64,000 nt of DNA from Proteiniborus sp. DW1 (GTDB lineage Bacteria; Bacillota; Clostridia; Tissierellales; Proteiniboraceae), in contig NZ_FMDO01000013.1 in assembly GCF_900095305.1 (NCBI RefSeq), positions 1-64,000 of the forward strand, read 5' to 3'. Position 1 is the stretch's first letter. Every line of letters begins with the position of its first letter. Shown here piece by piece: positions 52,089 to 60,799 of the stretch. The notes below the pieces were generated by a model. The model was not told where the DNA came from. It did not search any database and worked only from the letters and a program-made list of their open reading frames with translations. The translations under genes were made by a program, and so were the position numbers.

Positions 52089-52490
52089 ATGAAAAAGAAA
52101 GTTGCTTTTGTGTGTGTTCATAATTCATGTCGTTCTCAAATGGCAGAAGGATGGGCAAAGAAGTTAGGTAGCGATATTTTAGAGGTATATTCTGCAGGAA
52201 CAGAAAACTATCATGAAGTGAAACCATTAGCGGTTAAAGTAATGGAGGAAGCAGGTGTGGATATGAGTTCTCATTATCCTAAACTGTTAAGTGACATTCC
52301 AGAAGAAGTGGATTATCTTATTACCATGGGATGCAATGTAGTTTGTCCTTATGTTCCATGTAAACATAGTGAGGACTGGGGACTAGAAGATCCATCTGGT
52401 GGTCCAATAGAAAATTATAGAATTACGAGAGACTTAATAAAAGAAAAGGTAGAATATTTGATTAAAAGAGTAAAGAATAATGAAATATAG
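52089..52490 (+). CDS. arsC: Arsenate reductase ArsC, thioredoxin-linked type
   Basis: 133-residue reductase of the low-molecular-weight phosphatase fold. The nucleophile loop CVHNSCR (Cys9, CX5R) and the pair GCNVVCPYVPCKHSEDWGLEDP supply the three-cysteine relay used by thioredoxin-coupled ArsC. It converts arsenate to arsenite for export. AAGGAGATG lies upstream and the gene follows acr3 after 14 bases. Confidence 0.94.
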   Translation: MKKKVAFVCVHNSCRSQMAEGWAKKLGSDILEVYSAGTENYHEVKPLAVKVMEEAGVDMSSHYPKLLSDIPEEVDYLITMGCNVVCPYVPCKHSEDWGLEDPSGGPIENYRITRDLIKEKVEYLIKRVKNNEI

Positions 52491-52615
52491 TGTTACTGAA
52501 AATAATGGGGTGAGAACTATATCAGTTTACTATTTTTGGGGTAATATTATTTTTTGCTTTTCTGCGTACTTATTTTTGAATAGCTATCTAAGCAAATATT
52601 TCGGGAGGTATTATT

Positions 52616-53404
52616 GTGAAGAGCAAAGATGAATTAAAGAAAATTATCCGTAAAAACTATGCAAATGTAGCGATAAAAGGTTCTACGGGAGGGTGTTGTA
52701 GTGGAGGTTGCAGTTGTAATGGTACTCCAATCGACATAAATAAAGCAACTATAAAAATAGGTTATACAGAAGAAGATCTTTCTAGCGTACCAGCAGGATC
52801 AAATATGGGATTAGGTTGTGGCAATCCTATTGCTATAGCTTCTCTACAAGAAGGAGAAACAGTTCTTGATCTTGGATGTGGAGGTGGGTTTGATTGCTTT
52901 CTTGCCAGAAGACAGGTAGGAGAAACTGGATATGTTATAGGTGTTGATATGACTACCGACATGATAGAGTTAGCAAGGAAAAATGCCAAAGAAGATGGAT
53001 ATACAAACGTAGATTTTAGACTTGGGGAAATTGAATACTTGCCTGTAGCGGATTCATCAGTTGATGTAATAATATCTAATTGCGTAATTAATTTATCTCC
53101 TGAAAAAGAAAAGGTATTCAAGGAGGCCTATAGAGTCCTTAAACCTGGTGGAAGACTATCTATTTCAGATGTGGTAGCTACAGCAGAATTGCCAGAGCAA
53201 ATAAAGCAGGATTTAAGAATGATGACTGGTTGTATTGCAGGAGCTGAATATGTCGAAAACATCAGAGCGATGATGCAAAATGCAGGCTTCAAGGATATTA
53301 AACTAATGCCAAAAGATAATGGTAGAGAGATAGTGAAATCTTGGGTACCAGACAGGAATATTGACGATTATGTGACTTCATATATGATAGAAGCAGTAAA
53401 GTAA
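52616..53404 (+). CDS. arsM: Arsenite S-adenosylmethionine methyltransferase ArsM
   Basis: 262-residue methyltransferase. SAM site VLDLGCGGGFDCFLA and GVDMTTDMIELARKNA. Three family cysteines that bind As(III) are seen in GLGCGNP, ISNCVINLS and TGCIAGA. A cysteine-rich N-terminus (GGCCSGGCSCNG) is also usual. It methylates arsenite to methylated, in part volatile, arsenicals. GTG start with CGGGAGGT upstream. It follows arsC after 125 bases, so it may have its own promoter as well. Confidence 0.92.
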   Translation: MKSKDELKKIIRKNYANVAIKGSTGGCCSGGCSCNGTPIDINKATIKIGYTEEDLSSVPAGSNMGLGCGNPIAIASLQEGETVLDLGCGGGFDCFLARRQVGETGYVIGVDMTTDMIELARKNAKEDGYTNVDFRLGEIEYLPVADSSVDVIISNCVINLSPEKEKVFKEAYRVLKPGGRLSISDVVATAELPEQIKQDLRMMTGCIAGAEYVENIRAMMQNAGFKDIKLMPKDNGREIVKSWVPDRNIDDYVTSYMIEAVK

Positions 53405-53443
53405 TAACCTTAGTTGACAACTTCATTTATATCTTGTAAGTCA

Positions 53444-53490
53444 AATAAACTCCTTTTTTGCAATTATCAAAGCAGAGGAGTTTATTTTTA
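53444..53490 (+). terminator. Terminator after the arsenic operon
   Basis: AATAAACTCC pairs with GGAGTTTATT around a loop; TTTATG follows. Confidence 0.75.
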
Positions 53491-54022
53491 TGCATCCTCA
53501 TATCTATATATAAACTATCCACATAGTAATTACAAACATTAGTTGTTCTATTTGTATGATAAAAGTTTAAACAATCCTAGTTGATTCTAATGTGATAGAA
53601 TCTGATTCTCCTAAATGTTCTTAAGATGTATCTTGCAATATTTGAAGATAATTTTTCTAAGGAATTTTTGATTAATGAAATAATTAAATTTAATTATAGA
53701 TATCAAAGTATCTTTATATTGATTTGAAACCTTAAGATACTTTTGAACTTTTTAATTCTTGAATATTTTAACCTGACCTAAATCGCTATACCTTAACTAA
53801 ATCAGTTTTACCCTTTTAATAGAAGAAATTCCAGCTATATCTAAATTTTCAAGTGATTCAATATTATGCTTATTATAAGTATTTTAAAACAATAACACTA
53901 ATTTAATATGAGATCGCAAGATTATTACTTTGCACAACTATTTTCTAGGTTTCTCTACACTTTTTACTCATTATCTGATAAAGTAATCATTAGGGACTCA
54001 AACTAAAGGAAGAGGTGATGTG
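53491..54022. other. Long AT-rich gap after arsM
   Basis: About 530 bases with no convincing gene on either strand. The best open stretch is 26 residues on the minus strand near 53810-53890, ending at a stop and without a start. The GAGGTGAT ribosome site of the chromate transporter lies at the end. Confidence 0.5.
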
Positions 54023-54565
54023 ATGAAAAAATATTTAGAAATGTTTTCAGTTTTTTTCAAGATAGGAGCCTTTACAATAGGTGGAGGCTATGCTATGGTG
54101 CCACTTATTGAGGCTGAAGTAGTAGATAAGAAAAAATGGATTGAAAAGGATGAATTCGTAGATACTCTTGCACTAGCTCAATCATCTCCTGGCCCTATAG
54201 CTGTAAATACAGCTGTATTTGTAGGCTTTAAGATGGATAGATATAAGGGTGCTTTTTTTACTACATTAGGTGCGGTACTACCATCATTCTTAATTATCTT
54301 AGCCATTGCAATGTTTTTTAGAGAAATAAAAGACCTAGAAGCAGTAGAAAGCGCATTTAAAGCCATTAGACCAGCTGTAGTAGCTCTAATAGCCACATCT
54401 GTTATTAGTTTGTCTAAAAACTCCAAACTAAAAGGAAAGGCTTTTATTATACCTATAGCTGTTGCAGCATGTGTTACTTTCTTAAAAATAACCCCTATTA
54501 TATTTATAATACTGGCAGCTGTTGGGGGCAATCTTTACATGGCTAAAAAGGGAGGAAAGAAATAA
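54023..54565 (+). CDS. Chromate transporter, first half (short-chain CHR)
   Basis: 180-residue membrane protein of the CHR (chromate ion transporter) family. The conserved N-terminal motif FFKIGAFTIGGGYAMVPLIE is followed by ALAQSSPGPIAVNTAVFVG and four further helices. Short CHR proteins occur as tandem pairs, like ywrAB in Bacillus subtilis, one for each half of the long form. ATG 54023 is preferred to GTG 54020 because of AGAGGTGAT spacing. The stop overlaps the next start by one base. Confidence 0.88.
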   Translation: MKKYLEMFSVFFKIGAFTIGGGYAMVPLIEAEVVDKKKWIEKDEFVDTLALAQSSPGPIAVNTAVFVGFKMDRYKGAFFTTLGAVLPSFLIILAIAMFFREIKDLEAVESAFKAIRPAVVALIATSVISLSKNSKLKGKAFIIPIAVAACVTFLKITPIIFIILAAVGGNLYMAKKGGKK

Positions 54566-55089
54566 TGATTTATTTAAGACTCTTTATTACATTTTTTAAA
54601 ATAGGACTTTTTAGCTTTGGTGGAGGATATGCTATGCTTCCTCTTATACAGACAGAGGTGGTAGATGTAAACAAATGGTTAGGAGTTAGTGAGTTCACAG
54701 ACATAGTTGCTATATCACAGGTTACACCCGGACCTATTGCAGTAAATAGTGCTACATATATAGGATATACAGTTACAAATAGTGTTTTAGGCTCTGTTTG
54801 TGCTACATTAGGAGTTGTACTGCCATCAGTAATTATAATGCTCATAATTTGTAATTTCTTTTTTAAGTTTAAGAATAATAAATATGTGGAAAATGCCTTT
54901 GTAGGACTTAGACCTGTAGTAGTGGGGCTTGTATTATCTGCTACACTACTTCTTATCAATAAAGAAACCTTTATAGATTTTAAAAGTGTTATACTTTTTG
55001 CATTGGCTTTTTTTGCAACATATAAATACAAGATGCATCCAATACTACTTACATTGATAGCAGGAGTTCTAGGATATTTCATATACTAA
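54565..55089 (+). CDS. Chromate transporter, second half (short-chain CHR)
   Basis: 174-residue partner of the previous protein with the same layout: FFKIGLFSFGGGYAMLPLIQTEVV, then SQVTPGPIAVNSATYIGY and four helices. The start codon shares a base with the previous stop, so translation is coupled. The two probably form one antiparallel transporter. Natural substrates other than chromate are likely in an anaerobe. Confidence 0.88.
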   Translation: MIYLRLFITFFKIGLFSFGGGYAMLPLIQTEVVDVNKWLGVSEFTDIVAISQVTPGPIAVNSATYIGYTVTNSVLGSVCATLGVVLPSVIIMLIICNFFFKFKNNKYVENAFVGLRPVVVGLVLSATLLLINKETFIDFKSVILFALAFFATYKYKMHPILLTLIAGVLGYFIY

Positions 55090-55100
55090 GGAGGTTTTTT

Positions 55101-56717
55101 ATGCAATTCAAATTTGATCCACTTGCTTACAACTATCCATCTAGGAGAAATGTGGTTTATGGAAAAAAGGGAATGGTAGCTACAGGTAATCCTTTAGCAG
55201 CACAGGTTGGGATTGAAATACTGAAAAAAGGTGGAAATGCAATAGATGCAGCTATTGCAACTGCTGCTACACTAACTGTAGTAGAACCTACAGCTAATGG
55301 AATAGGAGGAGATGCTTTTGCTCTAGTCTGGGTTGGAAACAAGCTACATGGTTTAAACAGTAGTGGTCCTTCTCCAAAATCCATAAGTGTAAAAGTCTTA
55401 AGGGAGTTGGGGTATACTGAGATGCCTAAATACGGATTAATACCAGTTAATGTGCCAGGTGCACCAGCTGCATGGGCAGAGCTGTCAAAGAAATTTGGGA
55501 GGTTACCATTCGAGGAGGTTTTAGAGCCAGCAATTAAATATGCAGAAGAAGGCTTCACTATTCAGCCACAAGTAGGAGCAGGATGGGCAGCGGCATTTAA
55601 AAACTATGCTAAAGAAAGAGAAAAGAAGGAAGAACTTCAGACTTGGTTTGATACCTTTGCACCAAATGACAATTGTCCAAAGATTGGAGACTATATTACA
55701 TTAAAAGATCATGGAAGAACTTTAAGAGAAATATCCAAGACCATGGCAGAAAGCTTTTATCGTGGAGAGTTAGCAGAAAAGATAGATGCATTTTCTAAAA
55801 AATATGGTGGATATATTACCAAAGAGGATTTAGCTGAATATTATCCAGAATGGGTAGAGCCAATAAGCACTGATTACAAAGGTTATGAAGTGTATGAAAT
55901 CCCTCCTAATGGTCATGGAATAACTGTGCTTATGGCATTAAACATATTGAAAGAAATGGAATTAGGGCCTAGGGATTCCTTTAACAGTACACATTTGCAA
56001 ATAGAAGCTCTAAAGTTAGCCTTTGTAGATGCTCAAAAATATGTAGCAGACCCAAAGACTATGAAGGTAAAAACAGAGGAATTGCTTTCAAAGGAATATG
56101 CTAGAGAAAGAAGAAAGCTAATATCAGATAAAGCTATAATGCCCGAGGCAGGACAGCCTTCAAAAGGAGGAACAGTTTATCTATGTACAGCTGATGAGGA
56201 AGGAAACATGGTTTCATACATCCAGAGTAATTATATGGGCTTTGGCTCTGGGTTAGTAGTACCAAATACAGGGATTTCCCTTCATAATAGGGGAGCTAAT
56301 TTTAACCTAGATGAAAACTCAGATAACTGTATTGCTGGTGGTAAAAGATCCTACCATACAATTATTCCAGGTTTCTTAACTAAAGATGGAAAGCCAGTGG
56401 GACCTTTTGGAATTATGGGTGGATTTATGCAACCACAGGCTCATCTTCAAGTTATGATAAATACAATAGATTACAATATGAACCCACAAGAAGCATTAGA
56501 CAGACCTAGATGGCAGTGGGTTGGAGGAAAAACTATAGAAGTAGAACAGAGTTTTGACAATAGGTTGGCTTTAGAGCTTGCGAGAGCAGGACATGATATT
56601 GTAGTTAAGGCTAATAGTGTAGGATTTGGTAGAGGTCAGATAATTTGGAGAAATGATGATGGAGTATTATGCGGAGCTACAGAACCAAGAACAGATGGAC
56701 AGGTAGCAGTTTGGTAA
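55101..56717 (+). CDS. ggt: Gamma-glutamyltransferase family protein
   Basis: 538-residue Ntn-hydrolase. The N-terminal region (GGNAIDAAIATAATLTVVEPTANGIGGDAFA) and the autoprocessing Thr in SKGGTVYLCTADEEGNMVSY are recognisable. The glycine-rich LTKDGKPVGPFGIMGGFMQPQAH and the final ATEPRTDGQ are family-like. The mature subunit order is as in GGT, which cleaves gamma-glutamyl bonds such as in glutathione. There is no signal peptide, so it is probably cytoplasmic, unlike classical GGT. AAGGAGG precedes the ATG; it follows the transporter pair by 11 bases, likely one operon. Confidence 0.88.
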   Translation: MQFKFDPLAYNYPSRRNVVYGKKGMVATGNPLAAQVGIEILKKGGNAIDAAIATAATLTVVEPTANGIGGDAFALVWVGNKLHGLNSSGPSPKSISVKVLRELGYTEMPKYGLIPVNVPGAPAAWAELSKKFGRLPFEEVLEPAIKYAEEGFTIQPQVGAGWAAAFKNYAKEREKKEELQTWFDTFAPNDNCPKIGDYITLKDHGRTLREISKTMAESFYRGELAEKIDAFSKKYGGYITKEDLAEYYPEWVEPISTDYKGYEVYEIPPNGHGITVLMALNILKEMELGPRDSFNSTHLQIEALKLAFVDAQKYVADPKTMKVKTEELLSKEYARERRKLISDKAIMPEAGQPSKGGTVYLCTADEEGNMVSYIQSNYMGFGSGLVVPNTGISLHNRGANFNLDENSDNCIAGGKRSYHTIIPGFLTKDGKPVGPFGIMGGFMQPQAHLQVMINTIDYNMNPQEALDRPRWQWVGGKTIEVEQSFDNRLALELARAGHDIVVKANSVGFGRGQIIWRNDDGVLCGATEPRTDGQVAVW

Positions 56718-56726
56718 ATTATTAAA

Positions 56727-56828
56727 ATGTCAGGCATGGAATTACCTAAACATTTATCATCATCTATAAAAGAAACAGAAAAAAATGAGGGAAATGTAGC
56801 TATTCAAGAGCAAGAAGTTATTGAATAA
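56727..56828 (+). CDS. Possible 33-residue ORF after ggt
   Basis: Begins MSGMELPKHLSSSIKETEKN and ends in an acidic tail. It has no ribosome binding site of the usual kind. It may be the decayed tail of another gene rather than a real peptide. Confidence 0.2.
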   Translation: MSGMELPKHLSSSIKETEKNEGNVAIQEQEVIE

Positions 56829-56912
56829 AATTCTATTTTAAAATTAAAAATACAAATGAGTAAATAAATTAAAAGCAATTATCTTGGATATACTAAATCT
56901 GAGGTGATTGCT

Positions 56913-57821
56913 TTGTTTAATTTCAAGAAAAATATAGCCTTAAGGCTTTTGTTTATTTTAGTGTTAGCTGTAGTTATTTTCATACCATCGTCATGTACCA
57001 AAAAGCAAGAAAAACCCAAACTACAAACTGAGGAAGAGAAGATTCCTGAAAAGCTTAAAAATATGCAGGAGAAAAACGAAGATATAATAGAACAAATAGA
57101 AAAAATACTTGAAGAAATGAAAAAACCAGAAGAGCCAAAGAAATTAGAACAAAAAGAGCAACAACAGCAAGGCCAAAGCTCTCAACAAGGTAGTGAAGAT
57201 GGAGGAAATAAAAAAGGTGGTTCAGAAGGAGGAAGTCAACCAAAAACTTCTGAAAAATCTGATGAACAGGAAAAACAAAAAACAAAGGAACAGAAAATAG
57301 AAGAAATGTGGACTAAAGTAAAGAAAACTTCTGAGGAGATTCATAATTCTTGGGGAGATTATGAAATACTGGCTATAGAGAATGGCATTAAGAAACAAGA
57401 GTTAACAAAATTTGAAGAAACGATAAACAAGCTAACAATATCAATAGATAAAAAGAAGATTGAAGAGTCTCTAGTATATTCAAATGATATTACCTATGAT
57501 ATGGCTCCTTTCTTTGATTTATATAAGGGAAATCATGAAGGGGAACTAATGAGATTAAGATATTTTATTAGACAGGTTCTTTTATATGGAATGCAAGGCG
57601 AATGGGATAAAAGCGAAGAGACCATAACTCAGGCAGAGGAATCTATGAATACTGCAAGAGCAAAGATAAAACTAGAAAAAGAAGACCAAAAACTTATGGA
57701 AAAGCTAGGACTATCCATAGCAAATATGAAAACATCCATACCAATGAAAAATGTTGAGCTATTAAAAATTAAAAGAGATATTGTTTTGAAGAATGTAGAT
57801 GAAATAAAGGATAAGTTATAA
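56913..57821 (+). CDS. Lipoprotein with acidic low-complexity linker
   Basis: Unrecognised 302-residue exported protein. The signal peptide ends at IFIPSSC. Residues about 40-130 are Glu/Lys/Gln-rich and Gly/Ser-rich low complexity (coil and linker). The remainder is helical, about 150-300 (for example IEEMWTKVKKTSEEIHNSWG, MGMQGEWDKSEETI-like), without known motifs. TTG at 56913 is chosen because GAGGTGAT is spaced for it. Transcription is bounded downstream by a nested palindrome. Confidence 0.65.
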   Translation: MFNFKKNIALRLLFILVLAVVIFIPSSCTKKQEKPKLQTEEEKIPEKLKNMQEKNEDIIEQIEKILEEMKKPEEPKKLEQKEQQQQGQSSQQGSEDGGNKKGGSEGGSQPKTSEKSDEQEKQKTKEQKIEEMWTKVKKTSEEIHNSWGDYEILAIENGIKKQELTKFEETINKLTISIDKKKIEESLVYSNDITYDMAPFFDLYKGNHEGELMRLRYFIRQVLLYGMQGEWDKSEETITQAEESMNTARAKIKLEKEDQKLMEKLGLSIANMKTSIPMKNVELLKIKRDIVLKNVDEIKDKL

Positions 57822-57827
57822 ACTGAG

Positions 57828-58036
57828 AAAATAATAGAAATATACGCTCACGGGTAGCAGTCTCTTACACAAATTTATTTGCTCGCTACGCTCACATAAA
57901 TTCTGATACAAAATCCTACAACTTGCAAACTCGCTACACTCAAACAGTACAAGTTGCTTAACGGATTTTGTATCTACATTCGCTAAGAATTATAGTCATA
58001 TCCTGCAAATGTTCGCTCAATATTTCTATTATTTTT
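57828..58036. repeat. Nested-palindrome element, about 209 bp
   Basis: Outer arms AAAATAATAGAAATA (57828-57842) and complement (58021-58035). Inner arms AATTCT/AGAATT, ATACAAAATCC (57906-57916) with GGATTTTGTAT (57963-57973), and CAACTTG/CAAGTTG. Loops are rich in CTCGCTACGCTCAC-like words. It is an insertion-like repeat, with no coding sequence, between two lipoprotein genes. Confidence 0.65.
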
Positions 58037-58099
58037 TTATGTTGGAACTAATGCCACCTATTTCCGTCTAATGTATAAAAAGGCACGGGGGTGGCTATT

Positions 58100-59101
58100 G
58101 TGTTTATAAAGAGTAAAAAAAGACTGTTAAGTTCTTTCTTAATTATTCTAATGCTAGCACTAATGATATCCGGCTGTTCTTCACCAAAAAATGTTGCAAC
58201 AAAGAACAGCATAGCTCCATCTGAGGCACCAGCTGTATCAGTAGACACTATTAGAGGCGAAAGCAAGTCCATGGACTATGCAACAGATACATCTGTAGAG
58301 TACACCAGCAATGTAGGATTTGGTTCCAGCGAAAATGGAGAAGCAGATCAAGACAGAGAGTATATAGGTGAGCAATCCCAAACTGGTAGAAAAATAATTA
58401 AGTCTGCAAATGTAGAATTAGAAACAAAAGAGTTCGATAAAACAGTAAATATAATCACAGAGAAAACAAACTATCTTGGAGGCTATATTGAAAGCTCTAG
58501 TATATCAGGAGGACGACCAGTTAATAAAGATGATTTCAGAAATAGAGTAGCTTCATTTAAGCTTAGAGTTCCTGAAAAGAGCTTTGAACAGCTTCTACTA
58601 GACTTTAATGACATAGGAAATGTAATTAATATTAGCAGAGGTGGAGATGACATAACAAGTCAATATTTTGACACTGAAGCAAGACTAAAATCTTTAACTA
58701 TTCAAGAAGAAAGATTGCTGGAAATATTAAAGAAAGCAGATAAAATTGAGGATATTATACAGTTAGAAAGAGAGCTTTCAGATGTTAGATATCAAATAGA
58801 AAGCTATACAGGGACTCTAAGAAAATGGGATAACTTAGTTAATTTTTCAACTATTGATGTAATGGTTTATGAAGTTAGAGAGATACAAGAACCAGAACCT
58901 GTTACATTAGGAGATAGAATTGAAAATGGGTTTAAAAAATCCATAAAAGGAATAATTAATCTAGGAAAGGAACTTTTAGTTGCCGTAGCGGTATTGCTTC
59001 CTATAATATTTGTTTTATCGATAGTAGGATTAGTAGTTTTTTATATTATAAAAAAAGTCTCTAAAAGAAGAAATAAGAAAATTGATAGAGATGAAGAATA
59101 G
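58100..59101 (+). CDS. DUF4349 lipoprotein
   Basis: 333-residue exported protein. The lipoprotein signal peptide ends at MISGC. A Ser/Thr-rich linker precedes the DUF4349 domain (about 100-290), which starts with RKIIKSANVELETKEFDKTV and contains a coiled coil (SLTIQEERLLEILKKADKI, LERELSDVRYQIESYTGTL). A membrane helix lies near 298-318, and a basic tail follows. The function of the family is unknown; a cell-envelope role is usual. GTG at 58100 follows GGGGGTGG. Confidence 0.83.
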   Translation: MFIKSKKRLLSSFLIILMLALMISGCSSPKNVATKNSIAPSEAPAVSVDTIRGESKSMDYATDTSVEYTSNVGFGSSENGEADQDREYIGEQSQTGRKIIKSANVELETKEFDKTVNIITEKTNYLGGYIESSSISGGRPVNKDDFRNRVASFKLRVPEKSFEQLLLDFNDIGNVINISRGGDDITSQYFDTEARLKSLTIQEERLLEILKKADKIEDIIQLERELSDVRYQIESYTGTLRKWDNLVNFSTIDVMVYEVREIQEPEPVTLGDRIENGFKKSIKGIINLGKELLVAVAVLLPIIFVLSIVGLVVFYIIKKVSKRRNKKIDRDEE

Positions 59102-59214
59102 CACTACATAAATTTGAACTCGTGTGAGGGCTTTCACTAAAAAATGCTATGTTTTTATCAATAATAAGCTATAATGTATATGAAGATACTAACAATATAT
59201 CAGAGGTGAGTATA

Positions 59215-60045
59215 ATGGATAATGAAGCATTATTAAAATACTATATCTATAATGGAGAATTAGTGCCTACATCAGATGATAAGGGGTTTAAAGAAGCAAC
59301 TCCCCCATTAATATACGAGGTAATTAGGATTATAGATGGCGTTCCTATATTTTTAGAGGGACATATAGAGAGAATGAGAAAATCGGCTGAGCTCATAGGA
59401 AAAACCATAAAAAAAACAGATGAAGAAATTACAAAAGAAATACATAAGCTAATAGATGCTAATAAAGAGCATAACATGAACATAAAGCTTTTATGTACTA
59501 ATGTAGACAGTCCAAATCAAACTTTCATGATTTATTATAATAAGACTAGCTATCCAGAAAAAGAAGTATACGAAAAGGGGATCCATACTATTCTGTTTGA
59601 ATCAGAAAGAGAAAATCCTAATGCTAAAATATTAAATTCTGATTTAAGACAGAGAATAAATGATGAAATAAAAGCGAAAAATGCCTATGAAGCTCTTTTG
59701 GTAAATAGGAATGGTTTTATTACAGAGGGTAGTCGCTCAAATATGTTCTTTGTAAAGGGCGATAAGGTTTATACAGCACCAGCAGGAGATGTACTCCTAG
59801 GCATAACTAGAAATGAAATTATGAATGTATGTAGAGAGCAAAATATTGAAGTAATAGAGAAGGAGGTTCATAGAGATTCTCTAAAGGAGCTAGACGGAGC
59901 ATTTATGACAGGGACATCAGTTAATGCACTTCCTATATCTACTATAGATAATATTGAACTAGATTCAGTAAATAACAGTATTATTAAAATAATAGCAGAT
60001 GGATATTTACAAAAGATGCAAGAATATATAAAGTCAAAAAAATAA
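59215..60045 (+). CDS. PLP-dependent class IV aminotransferase (branched-chain / PabC type)
   Basis: 276-residue enzyme of fold-type IV. FKEATPPLIYEVIRIIDG and FLEGHIERMRKSAEL at the N-terminus; the catalytic Lys lies in NAKILNSDLRQ (about residue 140); the PLP-phosphate turn is TEGSRSNMFFV and GDVLLGITRNEIM; TGTSVNALPI closes the site. Both branched-chain aminotransferase and aminodeoxychorismate lyase share this fold; I cannot choose. ATG 59215 follows AGAGGTGAG. Confidence 0.85.
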   Translation: MDNEALLKYYIYNGELVPTSDDKGFKEATPPLIYEVIRIIDGVPIFLEGHIERMRKSAELIGKTIKKTDEEITKEIHKLIDANKEHNMNIKLLCTNVDSPNQTFMIYYNKTSYPEKEVYEKGIHTILFESERENPNAKILNSDLRQRINDEIKAKNAYEALLVNRNGFITEGSRSNMFFVKGDKVYTAPAGDVLLGITRNEIMNVCREQNIEVIEKEVHRDSLKELDGAFMTGTSVNALPISTIDNIELDSVNNSIIKIIADGYLQKMQEYIKSKK

Positions 60046-60081
60046 GAATATCGGAAATAGAAAAAATTTTCACAAAAGGTA

Positions 60082-60110
60082 TTGCAATATGTAAAAAATG
60101 GTGGTATTAT
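60082..60110 (+). promoter_or_regulatory. Promoter of tiny-ORF leader
   Basis: TTGCAA (60082-60087), a 17-base spacer and TATTAT (60105-60110). Transcription would begin at the base of the hairpin that follows. Confidence 0.55.
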
Positions 60111-60114
60111 GAAA

Positions 60115-60142
60115 AGGTAGCCTAAGTTAGTAGGCTTTACCA
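60115..60142 (+). promoter_or_regulatory. 5' hairpin of the leader
   Basis: GGTAGCCT pairs with AGGCTTTACC (small bulge) at the expected 5' end of the transcript; nine bases later comes the AAGGAGG of the first tiny ORF. Confidence 0.5.
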
Positions 60143-60167
60143 ATAATGAAAAGGAGGCCGTGAAAAG

Positions 60168-60242
60168 ATGTTAATGAGAACTTTGAACACAACTAATAAA
60201 ACTGAAAACAAAAATAATAGCGGCCTGTGGATAATAAAATAA
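60168..60242 (+). CDS. Tiny ORF A, 24 residues (leader peptide candidate)
   Basis: Begins MLMRTLNTTNKTENKNNSGL and ends WIIK. It has a strong AAGGAGG ribosome site. AGGCCG inside that site region (60155-60160) pairs with CGGCCT (60221-60226) inside the ORF, so translation and RNA folding are linked. Leader peptide or small protein; no homologue is recognised. Confidence 0.45.
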   Translation: MLMRTLNTTNKTENKNNSGLWIIK

Positions 60243-60281
60243 TTATAAAGTTATATCATTATAATTTTAAATTAGTTTATT

Positions 60282-60312
60282 AGTCGCAGGCACATAGTCT
60301 GCGACTTTATTT
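60282..60312 (+). terminator. Leader terminator 1
   Basis: AGTCGCAG pairs with CTGCGACT, loop GCACATAGT, then TTATTT. Confidence 0.7.
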
Positions 60313-60409
60313 AAGTTTTGCATAAGTGACTAGTATAGAATCTAATATTCTGTCTATCTACTTGTGTTTATTCAAACTGTATTATGTTTTTTGCTAATAA
60401 ACTAAAGCT

Positions 60410-60441
60410 AGTCGTAGGCTATTTCCTACGACTTTTATTTT
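60410..60441 (+). terminator. Leader terminator 2
   Basis: AGTCGTAGG pairs with CCTACGACT, loop CTATTT, then TTTATTTTG. Confidence 0.8.
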
Positions 60442-60468
60442 GTCGTAGGATACACCTGCGGCTTTTTT
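60442..60468 (+). terminator. Leader terminator 3
   Basis: GTCGTAGG pairs with CCTGCGGC (with one G-T pair and loop ATACA), then T6. Its left arm repeats that of terminator 2, so alternative pairings are possible. Confidence 0.7.
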
Positions 60469-60524
60469 GTATTTAATTATTAGCAACAAATCACTATTAT
60501 GTAATTTTAAAGGAGGTGATGTAT

Positions 60525-60629
60525 ATGACTAGCTTTTTGTTAGAGTTATTATTATTTCCTAATCTTAGGAAACATACTGGCTTTGAAGAATATGCCAGAC
60601 TTGAGCTTAAAAAGCATTACAGATTTTAA
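60525..60629 (+). CDS. Tiny ORF B, 34 residues
   Basis: Begins MTSFLLELLLFPNLRKHTGF, then EEYARLELKKHYRF. Its hydrophobic start and basic end could make a small membrane-associated peptide. It has a near-perfect AAAGGAGGTGAT ribosome site. Function unknown. Confidence 0.5.
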   Translation: MTSFLLELLLFPNLRKHTGFEEYARLELKKHYRF

Positions 60630-60669
60630 AGATTAGGATAGTCTAAGAAAATAAGAGGAGGTTTTTGAA

Positions 60670-60756
60670 ATGATTATATTATTAAAAGGTAGCACAAATA
60701 AAAGAAATAATGAGGTATCAGAAAAACTAACGTCTGATTTTATTGATAACACCTGA
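60670..60756 (+). CDS. Tiny ORF C, 28 residues
   Basis: Begins MIILLKGSTNKRNNEVSEKL. AGAGGAGG lies nine bases upstream. Followed by a 12-bp hairpin at 60770-60799 with no T-run. Function unknown; it may be a leader peptide for the GNAT fusion gene. Confidence 0.4.
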   Translation: MIILLKGSTNKRNNEVSEKLTSDFIDNT

Positions 60757-60769
60757 CATTCTTAGTATA

Positions 60770-60799
60770 AGCAGATGAAGGCTTATTGCCTCATCTGCT
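60770..60799 (+). promoter_or_regulatory. Hairpin between tiny ORF C and the GNAT gene
   Basis: AGCAGATGA-A-GGC pairs with GCCTCATCTGCT; no T-run follows, so it is likely an RNA stability or folding element. Confidence 0.45.

Noticed and set aside
53491-54022. Possible gene on the minus strand in the gap after arsM
   Set aside because: The best open stretch is about 26 residues and lacks a start or ribosome site.
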